NCBI GenBank assembly: GCA_964352785.1
Contig: CAYGTI010000009.1
Coordinates: 1 to 64,000 of the forward strand
DNA length: 64,000 nucleotides
Source: JACOMS01 sp964352785
Lineage (GTDB): Bacteria; Pseudomonadota; Alphaproteobacteria; Caulobacterales; Maricaulaceae
Direction of reading: 5' to 3'
Numbering within the stretch: position 1 is the stretch's first letter; each line of letters starts with the position of its first letter. The notes under the pieces were generated by a model. The model saw nothing but the letters and a program-made list of their open reading frames with translations. It was not told the DNA's origin and did no database searches. Below, piece by piece: positions 15,791-25,427 of the stretch. The translations under genes and the position numbers were made by a program.

Positions 15791-17320
15791 ATGTTTGAGA
15801 ATGTTCCAATCCTAAGCCTGATCACGTTTTTGCCGATGTTGGTTGCTGGTTTCATGATGTTCATTGCGCGTATTTCCAAAGAGGAAGCGCGAAGCCAGCT
15901 TGAGAAGAACGCGCCGCTTGTAGCCTTGGTCACATCTGCCGCTGTCTTTATTTTATCCGTCATGCTTGTCGCCGCGTTCGATCCGGCAACAGCGGACTTC
16001 CAATTTGTCGAAGATACACCGTGGCTCGGCGGCGGCATTGAATATCGTTTGGGCGTTGATGGTATTTCTGTCTTGTTTATTTTACTCACGGCGTTCCTCA
16101 CCCCGCTCTGTATCTTAGCAAGCCAAAAGTCGATCAAGTCGCGGATGCTGGATTATATGGTCGCGTTTTTAATTTTAGAATCGTTAATGATAGGCGTTTT
16201 TTGCGCACTTGATCTGGTGCTTTTCTACCTTTTCTTTGAGGCCGTTTTGATCCCTATGTTTATTATTATCGGTGTTTGGGGCGGGGCTAACAAAGTCTAT
16301 GCGTCTTATAAATTCTTTCTCTACACGCTGCTTGGCTCTGTTCTGATGCTGGCTGCCATCTTATGGATTTATAATTTTGGCGCGCAGCAACTGGGAAGCG
16401 CAACGACAGACATCCGTATATTGTCCAAAGAGCTGAACATTCCAGCAGGCGCGCAGGCGTGGCTCTGGTTTGCCTTTTTCGCATCCTTTGCGGTCAAGAT
16501 GCCAATGTGGCCGGTTCACACTTGGCTGCCTGATGCTCACGTTGAAGCGCCTACGGCCGGATCCGTGATCCTTGCGGGTATTTTGCTCAAACTGGGCGGG
16601 TATGGTTTCTTGCGCTTTTCGCTGCCGATGTTTCCTGAGGCCAGCTTGCAATTTGCGCCGCTTATTTTCTGGATGAGTATCATTGCGATTATCTACACCT
16701 CTCTGGTGGCTTACCGCCAGCAAGACATGAAGAAGCTGATTGCTTACTCCTCCGTGGCGCATATGGGCTTTGTGACGATGGGGATTTTTGCAGTCAATGT
16801 GCAGGGTATTCAAGGCGCGATTTTTCAGATGCTCTCACACGGCCTTATTTCGGGCGCGCTGTTCTTTTGTGTCGGCATAATCTATGACCGGATGCATACG
16901 CGCGAAATTGCTTTTTACGGTGGCCTCGTCAAACGTATGCCGGTTTATGCGTTCTTCGTTATGCTCTTTACCATGGCCAATGTCGGCTTGCCGGGCACAA
17001 GTGGGTTTGTGGGCGAGATACTGACGATGATTGGCGGCTTTAAAGTCAGTCCATGGATAGGCCTCGGCGCAGCTACAGGTATGATTTTATCGGCTGTCTA
17101 TGCGCTGCACCTTTACAGGGCGGTGATATTCGGGGAGCCGACAAATGAGAAGCTTGACGATATTGAGGATATGACCGGGCGCGAAATTTTGATCCTTGCG
17201 CCGTTGGCTGTCTTGGTCATTGTTTTGGGTGTTTACCCCTCGCTTATAACCGATATTACGGCTGTCTCCGTTGACAGCCTCATTGCAGATTTTACTGCGG
17301 CTACCGCACAGGGATCCTAA
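15791..17320 (+). CDS. nuoM: NADH-quinone oxidoreductase subunit M
   Basis: NuoM (ND4 homologue, 509 aa) is the second antiporter-like proton channel. It has about 14 helices and family motifs LFYLFFEAVLIPMFIIIGVWG with the conserved glutamate, KMPMWPVHTWLPDAHVEAPT, and KLIAYSSVAHMGFVTMG. The gene starts one base after nuoL and ends three bases before nuoN, so the three pump subunits are tightly coupled. Confidence 0.98.
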   Translation: MFENVPILSLITFLPMLVAGFMMFIARISKEEARSQLEKNAPLVALVTSAAVFILSVMLVAAFDPATADFQFVEDTPWLGGGIEYRLGVDGISVLFILLTAFLTPLCILASQKSIKSRMLDYMVAFLILESLMIGVFCALDLVLFYLFFEAVLIPMFIIIGVWGGANKVYASYKFFLYTLLGSVLMLAAILWIYNFGAQQLGSATTDIRILSKELNIPAGAQAWLWFAFFASFAVKMPMWPVHTWLPDAHVEAPTAGSVILAGILLKLGGYGFLRFSLPMFPEASLQFAPLIFWMSIIAIIYTSLVAYRQQDMKKLIAYSSVAHMGFVTMGIFAVNVQGIQGAIFQMLSHGLISGALFFCVGIIYDRMHTREIAFYGGLVKRMPVYAFFVMLFTMANVGLPGTSGFVGEILTMIGGFKVSPWIGLGAATGMILSAVYALHLYRAVIFGEPTNEKLDDIEDMTGREILILAPLAVLVIVLGVYPSLITDITAVSVDSLIADFTAATAQGS

Positions 17321-17323
17321 GCC

Positions 17324-18748
17324 ATGTTACAGCCCATCGCTCCCGAAATTTTACTGGCGTTCTCATCCTCAATGTTGCTGGGGTTCGGGTTTTCCAAAAC
17401 CACAGACCGTACCGATTTGGTGCGTTATATGGCTGTGGCCATCTTGGTTTTATACGCGTTTTCCGGATTTATTTTGGGCATGCCGACGGGTACGGCGTTT
17501 AAAGGCGCCATTATTGTCGATGCTTATAGCCACTATGTGAAGTTTTTCATTGGTATGGCCGGGGCCGCAACGCTTCTATTCTCTAAATCATACCTTATCC
17601 CTGAGAAACTCGACCAATATGAGTATTCCGTGCTGCTGCTTTATGCGGTGTTGGGCATGAGCGTCATGGTTTCTGCTAACAGCTTGCTGACGCTTTATAT
17701 TGGTATAGAGCTGCAAAGTTTAGCGCTTTACATTATGGCGGCGTTCCACCGTGACAGTCTGCGTGCGTCTGAAGCCGGACTTAAATATTTTGTATTAGGC
17801 GCGTTATCATCGGGTCTTCTTCTTTACGGTATCTCGTTGGTTTACGGCTTTACCGGAACGCTTCATTTTGAACGTATAGCCGAGGTTATTGCGCAAGAGG
17901 GTATGAGTTCTGGTATTATCGCCGGTATGGTCTTCATGCTTTGCGGCCTTGGGTTTAAGATATCAGCCGCTCCGTTTCACATGTGGACGCCGGATGTCTA
18001 TGAAGGCGCGCCAACACCGGTTACCGGTTTTTTTGCGGGTGCGCCCAAGTTTGCAGCCATCGCCCTTATCGCGCGGCTTCTTGTTGGCCCGTTTGGCGAA
18101 ATCGAGAGTCAGTGGCAACAGGTCGTGATTATTTTCGCTGTCTTGTCGATGTTAATCGGCGCGTTCGGAGCGCTCCGGCAAACGAATATTAAACGGCTTA
18201 TGGCGTATTCTTCGATTGCGAACATGGGATATGCGCTCGTCCCGCTCGCGGCGGGCGGCGAAGCCGGTATTCGCGGTATGTTGATCTTCATGTCGATTTA
18301 CGTGATTACTGTTGTAGGTGTGTTCGCCTGTATTTTACAGATGCGTATTCGCGACGGTATGGTTGAAGAAATTTCAGATCTCTCTGGCCTTTCAAAAAAC
18401 AATCAAAGCCTTGCAGTTATTTTCTCCGTCTTCTTGTTCTCACTGATGGGTATTCCGCCGCTACTTGGGTTCTTTGGTAAATGGTTTGCGTTTACGCCGG
18501 CCATGGAGGCTGGGCTCATTTGGCTGGTTGTTATTGCGCTCGTTGCCAGTGTTGTCGGAGCCTTTTACTATCTGCGTATTGTGAAGGTTATGTGGTTTGA
18601 CGAAGGTGATCGGGAATTTGTACAGCCTGCAACGTCTTTGCGTTTGTTATCCGGTTTTTCTGCGCTGCTTATTTTCATAATGATTATACCGTTTCTTGCG
18701 CTGCCAACGCAGGGCTGGATTACGTCTGCTGCGGCGAGTTTGTTCTAA
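17324..18748 (+). CDS. nuoN: NADH-quinone oxidoreductase subunit N
   Basis: NuoN (ND2 homologue, 474 aa) is the third antiporter-like subunit. Motifs seen are LLTLYIGIELQSLALYIMAAF, GLGFKISAAPFHMWTPDVYEGAPTP and KRLMAYSSIANMGYALVPLA. It closes the complex I operon. The following gene, birA, starts five bases later, so transcription probably continues into the housekeeping genes downstream. Confidence 0.98.
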   Translation: MLQPIAPEILLAFSSSMLLGFGFSKTTDRTDLVRYMAVAILVLYAFSGFILGMPTGTAFKGAIIVDAYSHYVKFFIGMAGAATLLFSKSYLIPEKLDQYEYSVLLLYAVLGMSVMVSANSLLTLYIGIELQSLALYIMAAFHRDSLRASEAGLKYFVLGALSSGLLLYGISLVYGFTGTLHFERIAEVIAQEGMSSGIIAGMVFMLCGLGFKISAAPFHMWTPDVYEGAPTPVTGFFAGAPKFAAIALIARLLVGPFGEIESQWQQVVIIFAVLSMLIGAFGALRQTNIKRLMAYSSIANMGYALVPLAAGGEAGIRGMLIFMSIYVITVVGVFACILQMRIRDGMVEEISDLSGLSKNNQSLAVIFSVFLFSLMGIPPLLGFFGKWFAFTPAMEAGLIWLVVIALVASVVGAFYYLRIVKVMWFDEGDREFVQPATSLRLLSGFSALLIFIMIIPFLALPTQGWITSAAASLF

Positions 18749-18753
18749 ATTCA

Positions 18754-19515
18754 TTGCGGTTTATTTCGCACAGCACAATTGGCTCCACCAATGCCGAAGC
18801 CGTTAGGTTGGCTAAAAGCGGTGATCTTGGCCCGCTATGGGTTAGGGCCGATCAGCAAACAAAGGGAAAAGGCCGTAGAGGCCGTCCTTGGGCCTCAGAA
18901 TCCGGCAATCTTTTTTGCACGGGTCTCTATCCACATTTCGGGTCTACGCAGCAGGCTGCTTTGCTCAGCTTTGCTGCGGCCTTGGCCGTATATGATCTGG
19001 CGGCCGTTTATATTGACACCGAAAAAATGTCACTGAAATGGCCTAATGATGTATTGATCGGTGGCGCGAAAGTATCCGGCGTTCTGTTAGAAACCGGGAC
19101 GCATAATGATCAAGGGTGGATTGCAATTGGTATCGGTGTGAATTTGGTCTCGCACCCCGAGGCCGTTGAAACGAGAGCTACACACATATTGGCTCATATT
19201 GATGAGCACCGCTTAGTGGGGCCCGAGCCGGTTATGACCGGCCCGGACGCCGCTTTGGCTGTCCTAGCAGCGCAGTTTGACTATTGGCGAAATTTGCTTT
19301 TGAAAGAAGGGTTTTCGCCCATAAGAACGGCTTGGTTAACGCGCGCGGCTAATCTGCCCGGTGACGTGACTGTTCGCCTTTCGCAGGAAAGTTTTACCGG
19401 CAAGGCCATAGACCTTGGCGAAAATGGCGAGTTGCAGGTTCGAATTGCAGGTGGCACTATTCGCGCTGTTCATGCGGGTGATGTCTTTTTCGGCGCAGAT
19501 GAAACGGGGGCATAA
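18754..19515 (+). CDS. birA: Biotin--[acetyl-CoA-carboxylase] ligase
   Basis: BirA (253 aa) activates biotin as biotinyl-AMP and attaches it to the carrier protein of acetyl-CoA carboxylase and other carboxylases. It is the short form without the N-terminal DNA-binding domain, so it is an enzyme only. Motifs are IGSTNAEA near the N-terminus, the biotin-AMP loop KGKGRRGRPWASESGNLFCT, and LKWPNDVLIGGAKVSGVLLE. I use TTG at 18754 because it gives the family N-terminus; the ribosome-binding site is weak, and a start inside the end of nuoN cannot be excluded. It overlaps coaX by one base. Confidence 0.93.
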   Translation: MRFISHSTIGSTNAEAVRLAKSGDLGPLWVRADQQTKGKGRRGRPWASESGNLFCTGLYPHFGSTQQAALLSFAAALAVYDLAAVYIDTEKMSLKWPNDVLIGGAKVSGVLLETGTHNDQGWIAIGIGVNLVSHPEAVETRATHILAHIDEHRLVGPEPVMTGPDAALAVLAAQFDYWRNLLLKEGFSPIRTAWLTRAANLPGDVTVRLSQESFTGKAIDLGENGELQVRIAGGTIRAVHAGDVFFGADETGA

Positions 19516-20297
19516 TGCTTTTAGCTATTGATACAGGTAACACGAATACGCTGTTTGCCATACATGACAGTAAAGAGTGGATTGTGGAATGGCGCATTGC
19601 TACGGATGCCACGCGCACGGCTGATGAATATGCGGTTTGGCTGCATCAGCTTTTAGCGATGCAGGGGTTGAGCTTCAACGATATTAGCGAATGTGTTATT
19701 TCTACCGTTGTGCCGCAATCGCTGTTTAATATGCGTAACCTCGTTCGCCGTCACCTTAAAGCAGAGCCCATTATCGTTGGTGAGGACGGCGTAGAGGTTG
19801 GTATTGGTGTGCGTACAGATAACCCGCGTGAAGTTGGTGCGGACCGCTTGGTAACCGCGCTTGGAGCCATCAAATCCTACAAGGGTGATCTTATCATTAT
19901 TGATAGCGGGACAGCGACAACCTTTGATGTCATTTCCGGCGACGGTTACTTTGATGGCGGCATTATTGCGCCGGGGATTAACCTTTCAGTCAAAGCCCTT
20001 CACGAAGCGGCGGCCCAGCTTCCGCGTATTGCCATCAAAAAACCCGATGTTGTCGTAGGGAAAAACACAGTCGAAGCCATGCAGTCCGGAATTTTTTGGG
20101 GCTATATCGGCCTCATTGACGGGCTTGTAAACCGTATCAAAGCTGAACATGGTCAGGATTTTACTGTCATCGGCACCGGCGGGGTTGCATCGCTTTTCGA
20201 GGGTTCGTCCGAGACGATTGATGTCTACGACTCACAACTGACGATTAATGGCCTGTATGAGATATGGCAGTTGAATAAAAAGCCCCGCGCCGTATAA
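19515..20297 (+). CDS. coaX: Type III pantothenate kinase
   Basis: CoaX (260 aa) phosphorylates pantothenate in the first step of coenzyme A synthesis. It belongs to the ASKHA fold family and needs a monovalent cation. The first phosphate-binding motif is LLAIDTGNTNTLFAI with catalytic Asp6. The substrate motif is VGADRLV, and the second phosphate motif is IIDSGTATTFDVI. The location after birA and before rnj is typical of alphaproteobacteria. The TAATG overlap couples it to birA. A later CoA-pathway gene, coaD, is also in this window. Confidence 0.96.
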   Translation: MLLAIDTGNTNTLFAIHDSKEWIVEWRIATDATRTADEYAVWLHQLLAMQGLSFNDISECVISTVVPQSLFNMRNLVRRHLKAEPIIVGEDGVEVGIGVRTDNPREVGADRLVTALGAIKSYKGDLIIIDSGTATTFDVISGDGYFDGGIIAPGINLSVKALHEAAAQLPRIAIKKPDVVVGKNTVEAMQSGIFWGYIGLIDGLVNRIKAEHGQDFTVIGTGGVASLFEGSSETIDVYDSQLTINGLYEIWQLNKKPRAV

Positions 20298-20304
20298 GCG
20301 GGCT

Positions 20305-21984
20305 ATGACAAAATCCAAAGATGAACTTGTATTCCTGCCGCTCGGCGGTAGCGGCGAAATAGGCATGAACTTGAACCTTTTTGGCTTTGGCAGGGAAGGG
20401 GCGCGTAAGTGGATCATTGTTGACATTGGCGTTACATTTGGCGGGGCTGATACGCCGGGCGTCGAAATCATTATGCCCGACACGCAATTCATCGAGGAGC
20501 GCAGCAAAGATTTACTTGGCATTGTCCTGACACATGCGCACGAGGATCATATGGGCGCGCTTGCGCGGCTGTGGCCGCGTCTAAAATGTCCGGTCTACGC
20601 GACGCCGTTTACGATGTGGCTTGTCAAAGACCGCCTCTCGGAATTTGGCCTTTTGGACAAAGTCGATTTGCGCGAAATTCCTTTAAAGGGCCGTTTCGAT
20701 CTAGGCCCGTTTGATTTGGAATATTTAACGCTAACGCACTCGATCCCGGAGCCAAACGCCTTGATCATTCGCACGCCTTTGGGGGTTGTCTATCATACCG
20801 GAGATTGGAAGATTGATAATGACCCGCAAATTGGTGATCCTATAGATACGGAGGCCCTCAGCCGTTTAAAAGAGGAGGGCGTGCTCGCGATGATCTGCGA
20901 TTCGACAAATGTGTTTTCCCCGGGATATGCAGGGTCGGAAGCGGGGGTTCGCGAAGAGCTCACAAAATTGATCAGTGAGTATAAAGGCAAAGGCGTAGCT
21001 GTGGCGTCTTTTGCCTCCAATGTCGCGCGCCTCGAAAGCGTGATGATGGCGGCCAAAGATAATCAGCGCTCGGTGTGCCTTGTTGGCCGCTCCATGCACC
21101 GCATGACGCGGGCGGCTAAATCTGTGGGGCTCCTGTCAGGTGTTGGATCGTTTGTTGAAGAAGAAACAGCCGCCAATATGCCCCAAGAGCACGTCCTGTA
21201 TTTATGCACCGGCAGCCAAGGCGAGCCGCGAGCAGCATTATCCCGGATCGCGAATAATGATCACCGCAATGTTAAATTTCGCAAAGGCGATGTCGTTATT
21301 TTCTCATCCAAAATTATCCCCGGAAATGAGAAGGGGATCTTTGCGCTGCAAAATGCTTTGGCAGACGAAGGTATTGATATCGTTACAGAAAAAGACCGAC
21401 CCATTCATGTGTCCGGCCACCCGTGCCGGGGCGAGCTTGAGCAAATGTACGAATGGGCGCAGCCGGATATTTCGATCCCCGTTCACGGCGAGCGCCGTCA
21501 CCTCTTGCGGCATGCGGCTTTGGCGAGATCACTCGGGATAAAAAAAGCGCTTGCGCCGCATAATGGCGAAGTGATCTTGCTCGCGCCAAACGGCCCTCAA
21601 ATTATTGATGTCGTGCCTAACGGGCGGCTTCACCAAGACGGCAATGCGATCGTCTCCGCCGCTGATAATGGTCTGCGCCTTCGCCGTAAAATGGCCTATG
21701 CCGGGCATGTGGGCCTCAGTCTGGTTTATAACCAGCAGGGCAAAATACTGTCCGGGCCAGAGCCGCGTATCAGCGGTTTCCCCGAAGGCGATAAAGGTGA
21801 AATTCTTGATGGTCTTCTGGATGAGGTCGCAGATGTAGCCGAATCTGTTTTTCGGCGTCTCTCCAAAAATGCGAAACAAGACGAGGATCTGGTCGAAGAT
21901 AAAATCCGCTCCAAAGTCAGACAGCACATCAAAAACGCGACAGGCAAGCGGGCCGTGGTCGATGTCACAGCACACAAGGTTTAA
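20305..21984 (+). CDS. rnj: Ribonuclease J
   Basis: RNase J (559 aa) is a metallo-beta-lactamase/beta-CASP enzyme with endonuclease and 5' to 3' exonuclease activity. In alphaproteobacteria it matures rRNA and takes part in mRNA decay. The zinc motif HAHEDHMG (77-84) is intact. The N-terminal LPLGGSGEIGMNLNLFGFG, the beta-CASP segment around VSGHPCRGELEQMYEW and the later IPVHGERRHL are also present. It is preceded by coaX (7 bp) and overlaps the mce start by one base. The enzyme is cytoplasmic. Confidence 0.96.
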   Translation: MTKSKDELVFLPLGGSGEIGMNLNLFGFGREGARKWIIVDIGVTFGGADTPGVEIIMPDTQFIEERSKDLLGIVLTHAHEDHMGALARLWPRLKCPVYATPFTMWLVKDRLSEFGLLDKVDLREIPLKGRFDLGPFDLEYLTLTHSIPEPNALIIRTPLGVVYHTGDWKIDNDPQIGDPIDTEALSRLKEEGVLAMICDSTNVFSPGYAGSEAGVREELTKLISEYKGKGVAVASFASNVARLESVMMAAKDNQRSVCLVGRSMHRMTRAAKSVGLLSGVGSFVEEETAANMPQEHVLYLCTGSQGEPRAALSRIANNDHRNVKFRKGDVVIFSSKIIPGNEKGIFALQNALADEGIDIVTEKDRPIHVSGHPCRGELEQMYEWAQPDISIPVHGERRHLLRHAALARSLGIKKALAPHNGEVILLAPNGPQIIDVVPNGRLHQDGNAIVSAADNGLRLRRKMAYAGHVGLSLVYNQQGKILSGPEPRISGFPEGDKGEILDGLLDEVADVAESVFRRLSKNAKQDEDLVEDKIRSKVRQHIKNATGKRAVVDVTAHKV

Positions 21985-22403
21985 TGATGCTTGGTCCCTT
22001 AAATCATGTCGGTGTTGCCGTTCCTGATATTCAGGCCGCCATTAAAATGTACCGCCATGTGTTTGGCGTAACAGACATTACAGAGCCTCAGATTTTAGCG
22101 CCGCAAGGTGTTACGTTCGCTTTTGTGAATTTGCCGAGCGGACAAGTTGAATTGATTGAGCCTTACGGTGATGGATCTCCCATTACCCGCTTTCTTGAAA
22201 AGAATCCCAAGGGGGGGCAGCATCACATATGCTTTGAAGTTGAAGACATAAATGCCGCAAGCGTGGCTATGGCGCAGCGGGGTATGCGCGTGCTAGGAAC
22301 GCCGCGAATTGGCGCGCATGGAACGCTTGTAATCTTCCTTCACCCTGGAGATGCGGGCGGCGTGCTCATCGAACTTATGGAAACGCCTCAAGAGGATCAC
22401 TAA
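21984..22403 (+). CDS. mce: Methylmalonyl-CoA epimerase
   Basis: This is a glyoxalase/VOC-fold protein (139 aa) with the pattern of methylmalonyl-CoA epimerases: LNHVGVAVPDIQAAIKMYR at the N-terminus, GQVELIEPYG, and HHICFEVEDINAA. It interconverts the (S) and (R) epimers of methylmalonyl-CoA in propionate breakdown. The metal ligands are His8, Glu (VELIEP), His (GQHHICFEV) and the C-terminal Glu (VLIELME). The ATG overlaps the rnj stop (TAATG), with a second ATG directly after it. The position between rnj and a DUF1467 gene is conserved in alphaproteobacteria. Confidence 0.93.
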   Translation: MMLGPLNHVGVAVPDIQAAIKMYRHVFGVTDITEPQILAPQGVTFAFVNLPSGQVELIEPYGDGSPITRFLEKNPKGGQHHICFEVEDINAASVAMAQRGMRVLGTPRIGAHGTLVIFLHPGDAGGVLIELMETPQEDH

Positions 22404-22666
22404 TGGCACCGTTTTCAATGCTGGTTGTTTATCTGTTGATTTGGTGGGTGACCTTGTTTGCTGTTCTGCCCATGGGCGTTCGCGGTCAGGCCGAAGAAAA
22501 TAATATCGTCAAGGGCACGGAACCGGGCGCGCCTGTAGATAGCCAAATGAAGCGCAAAGTCATAATGACAACACTCGTTGCGACGCTCATTTGGGTCGTT
22601 GTATGCGCGGTCATAATTTTTGATCTCGTAAGCTGGGAAACTTTTGCGCTTTACAAAGGCGAATAA
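22403..22666 (+). CDS. DUF1467 family membrane protein
   Basis: This 87-aa protein has two membrane helices (about residues 5-25 and 51-75). The conserved segment WWVTLFAVLPMGVRGQAE between them is the signature of the DUF1467 family, found almost only in alphaproteobacteria. Its function is unknown. It overlaps the mce stop by one base (TAATGG) and sits in a conserved gene order between mce and proS, so it is co-expressed with them. Confidence 0.9.
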   Translation: MAPFSMLVVYLLIWWVTLFAVLPMGVRGQAEENNIVKGTEPGAPVDSQMKRKVIMTTLVATLIWVVVCAVIIFDLVSWETFALYKGE

Positions 22667-22777
22667 GCCATGAATTTACCACAAATTAACCCTAATTAGC
22701 GTCTTCAAGGAAGAGCTATGCTTGTGACAATCGGCGCGAGCCGCTAAGCCACTACAAAACAAATAAGGGAACGCGCC
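22667..22777 (+). other. proS leader with two tiny reading frames
   Basis: This 111-bp gap precedes proS. It holds two 9-codon frames. The first, 22670-22699, encodes MNLPQINPN (two prolines). The second, 22718-22747, encodes MLVTIGASR and is preceded by AAGGAAGAG. A Pro-containing leader in front of prolyl-tRNA synthetase is suggestive, but no terminator/antiterminator structure is evident, so a regulatory role is unproven. Confidence 0.25.
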
Positions 22778-24103
22778 ATGCGCCTGTCGCATTATTTTTT
22801 ACCGCTTCTAAAAGAAACGCCTGCCGAAGCGACAATCGCGTCGCATAAATATATGCTCAGAGCCGGTATGGTGAAGCAAAACAGCGCCGGGATTTATTCA
22901 TGGTTGCCGCTTGGCTTTAAGGTTCTTAAAAAAATTGAGCAAATTGTTCGCGAAGAGCAAAACAAAGCGGGCGCAATCGAAATGCTCATGCCGACCATAC
23001 AATCTGCTGACCTGTGGAAAGAAACGGGCCGGTATGATGCTTACGGGCCAGAAATGCTGCGGATGACGGATCGCGGTGAGCGCGAAATGCTCTATGGCCC
23101 CACCAACGAAGACATGATCACGGATATTTTCCGCTCTTATGTTCGCTCTTACAAGGACTTACCTAAAAACCTCTATCATATTCAGTGGAAATTTCGCGAT
23201 GAGCGAAGACCTCGTTTTGGTGTGATGCGCGGTAGAGAGTTCCTGATGAAAGATGCTTATTCGTTCGATATTTCGCCCGAAGACGCCCGAAAGTCCTACA
23301 ACCGGATGTTTGTTGCTTATTTGAATACTTACGCCCGGTTAGGCCTAAAGGCCGTCCCGATGCGGGCTGATACAGGGCCTATTGGCGGGGAACTCTCACA
23401 CGAGTTTCTTATCCTTGCCGAGACCGGTGAGAGTGAAGTGTTTTGCCATGCTGACTTGGTCCATATGCCCGCTCCGGGCGATGTGGATTTTCAGTCCGAT
23501 TTACAGGGTATAGTTGATGAGCGAACCTCGCTTTATGCTGCGACGGACGAAATGCATGACGCGGAGGCGTTCGAAGCAGTGCCCCAGGACAAGCGCCTGT
23601 CTGCGCGCGGCATTGAGGTCGGGCATATATTTTATTTTGGCGATAAATATTCCAAACCCATGAACGCTAAAGTGACGGGCCCTGACGGCAAGGACGTTGC
23701 GGTCATGATGGGCTCTTATGGGATTGGTGTCTCGCGGCTTGTTGGCGGTATTATCGAAGCCAGTCATGACGCAGACGGCATCATTTGGCCCAAGTCTGTC
23801 GCGCCGTTTGGAGCGGGTATCTTGAACTTAAAAACAGGTGATGAGCAAACGGATAAAGTCTGCGAAGATATCTATGGCAAGCTGACCCAAGCGGGTGTTG
23901 ACCCGCTATATGATGACAAAGCGGATCGGGGCGGTGTGAAATTTTCACGTATGGACCTTATCGGATTGCCCTTTCAGATTGTTGTGGGCCCACGCGGCCT
24001 CAAAGAGGGTATCGTTGAGGTTAAAACCCGCGCGAGCGGTGAGCGGCAAAGTATGAGCCCCGAAGCCGCAATTAATTTCATCTCTGCGGCATTTGAAGGC
24101 TAG
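22778..24103 (+). CDS. proS: Proline--tRNA ligase
   Basis: ProRS (441 aa) charges tRNA-Pro. The length and sequence match the short alphaproteobacterial form, which lacks the INS editing domain of the E. coli enzyme (about 570 aa). Class II features are the N-terminal MRLSHYFLPLLKETPAEA, motif 2 QWKFRDERRPRFGVMRGREFLMKDAYSF (Arg-rich) and motif 3 MGSYGIGVSRLVGGIIE. The anticodon-binding domain forms the last 100 residues. AATAAGGGAACG provides the ribosome-binding site. The stop is four bases before the lolC start. Confidence 0.97.
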   Translation: MRLSHYFLPLLKETPAEATIASHKYMLRAGMVKQNSAGIYSWLPLGFKVLKKIEQIVREEQNKAGAIEMLMPTIQSADLWKETGRYDAYGPEMLRMTDRGEREMLYGPTNEDMITDIFRSYVRSYKDLPKNLYHIQWKFRDERRPRFGVMRGREFLMKDAYSFDISPEDARKSYNRMFVAYLNTYARLGLKAVPMRADTGPIGGELSHEFLILAETGESEVFCHADLVHMPAPGDVDFQSDLQGIVDERTSLYAATDEMHDAEAFEAVPQDKRLSARGIEVGHIFYFGDKYSKPMNAKVTGPDGKDVAVMMGSYGIGVSRLVGGIIEASHDADGIIWPKSVAPFGAGILNLKTGDEQTDKVCEDIYGKLTQAGVDPLYDDKADRGGVKFSRMDLIGLPFQIVVGPRGLKEGIVEVKTRASGERQSMSPEAAINFISAAFEG

Positions 24104-24107
24104 ACCT

Positions 24108-25427
24108 GTGAACGCGCCCACCTCATTACCTAAAAAAGCCGCCGGCGGACAAAACCCGCCTTTCGGGCAGGTAGAGCGGCAAATCGCGCGGCGTTATCTA
24201 GGCGCTAAGAAAAACGAAGGCGGCGTGGCTATTATCGCCGTGATTTCTTTCACATGCATCATGCTTGCGATCATGGCGATGATCACGATTATGTCGATCA
24301 TGAACGGCTTTCGGGAGACATTGATCGAGCTATATGTGGGCTCCCAAGGGCACATGTATGTGGCGTCGTCCAACCCGCAGCCCAATCCTGACGCGATGAA
24401 AGCGCTTGAGGGACGTCTTGCGGCGCTGCCCGGCGTTGATAAAGCGTTTGAATTTTCCGAAAACCTCTCGGGTATTCAGGCCAACGGCCAAATTAAGGTG
24501 GGGCAAGTTATCGGTATTTCGCCGGAAAACCTCAGCAAATTTGAGCTGATTGCTAATAATATTCAATATGGCAATCTGAACGGTTTCGGGCAGGGACGCG
24601 GCGCAGAGCACGAAATTGCTATGGGTGTTCATTTGGCTAGCTCACTGGGTCTTAGCGTCGGCGACCGGGTGACAATCCTATCTCCGCGCACACGTTCATC
24701 GGCCATCGGGCCGCCCACGCCGATCACAAAGAACTATACGGTTGGGGCAATATTTGAACTGGGTCTGTATGAGGCAGACGTCAGCTATATTTACATGGAA
24801 CTCGATCAATCTAATTTACTGTTTTCCGGTGGTAAAAAAAGCGGGGAAATTCAAATCCGGCTTAATAACCCTGATGATATTGACCGTATGATTGAGCCGA
24901 TCAAACAAGCCGCAGGCGAGCCCGTCTGGATTCAAACCTGGAAAGATAAGAACGATACTATCGCGACGGCTCTGCGCACAGAGCAGGTGGCGATGCGTAT
25001 GATTTTTGTTCTTGTCGTCATTATTTCAACGTTCCCGATTTTGGCGGCAATGATCATGCTGGTGAAAAATAAATCCAAAGATATCGCGATCTTGCGCACG
25101 ATTGGGGGGACACGCGCGTCAGTGCTGCGTATTTTCTTTATCGCCGGATCGACCATTGGTTTCCTTGGCACACTTACGGGATTGATACTCGGCGTCTTGA
25201 TCTGCGTGAATATCGACGTGGTACAGTTGATCATCGAAACCGTCACTGGAACAGAGCTGTTTCCAGCGGACGTTTATCAGCTTTCTGGCGGAATTCCGGC
25301 AAAAATCGTCTGGTCAGAGGTGATAACCGTGGCTCTTTGCGGGTTTGTTATTTCTGCTATCGCAACATTCTTTCCGGCGCTGTCCGCCGCTAATACTGAC
25401 CCTGTGGATGCTTTGAGATATGAGTAA
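24108..25427 (+). CDS. lolC: Lipoprotein-releasing ABC transporter permease (LolC/E family)
   Basis: This membrane component (439 aa) extracts outer-membrane lipoproteins from the inner membrane and hands them to LolA. It has one N-terminal membrane helix (about 44-70), a large periplasmic domain (about 75-290) and three C-terminal helices, the MacB/FtsX arrangement. The segment ERQIARRYLGAKKNEGGVAIIAVIS is typical. I choose GTG 24108 because GAAGG lies eight bases upstream; a TTG at 24093 overlaps proS. Only one permease gene accompanies lolD, so the transporter is probably a homodimer of the LolF type rather than LolC plus LolE. Confidence 0.93.
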   Translation: MNAPTSLPKKAAGGQNPPFGQVERQIARRYLGAKKNEGGVAIIAVISFTCIMLAIMAMITIMSIMNGFRETLIELYVGSQGHMYVASSNPQPNPDAMKALEGRLAALPGVDKAFEFSENLSGIQANGQIKVGQVIGISPENLSKFELIANNIQYGNLNGFGQGRGAEHEIAMGVHLASSLGLSVGDRVTILSPRTRSSAIGPPTPITKNYTVGAIFELGLYEADVSYIYMELDQSNLLFSGGKKSGEIQIRLNNPDDIDRMIEPIKQAAGEPVWIQTWKDKNDTIATALRTEQVAMRMIFVLVVIISTFPILAAMIMLVKNKSKDIAILRTIGGTRASVLRIFFIAGSTIGFLGTLTGLILGVLICVNIDVVQLIIETVTGTELFPADVYQLSGGIPAKIVWSEVITVALCGFVISAIATFFPALSAANTDPVDALRYE

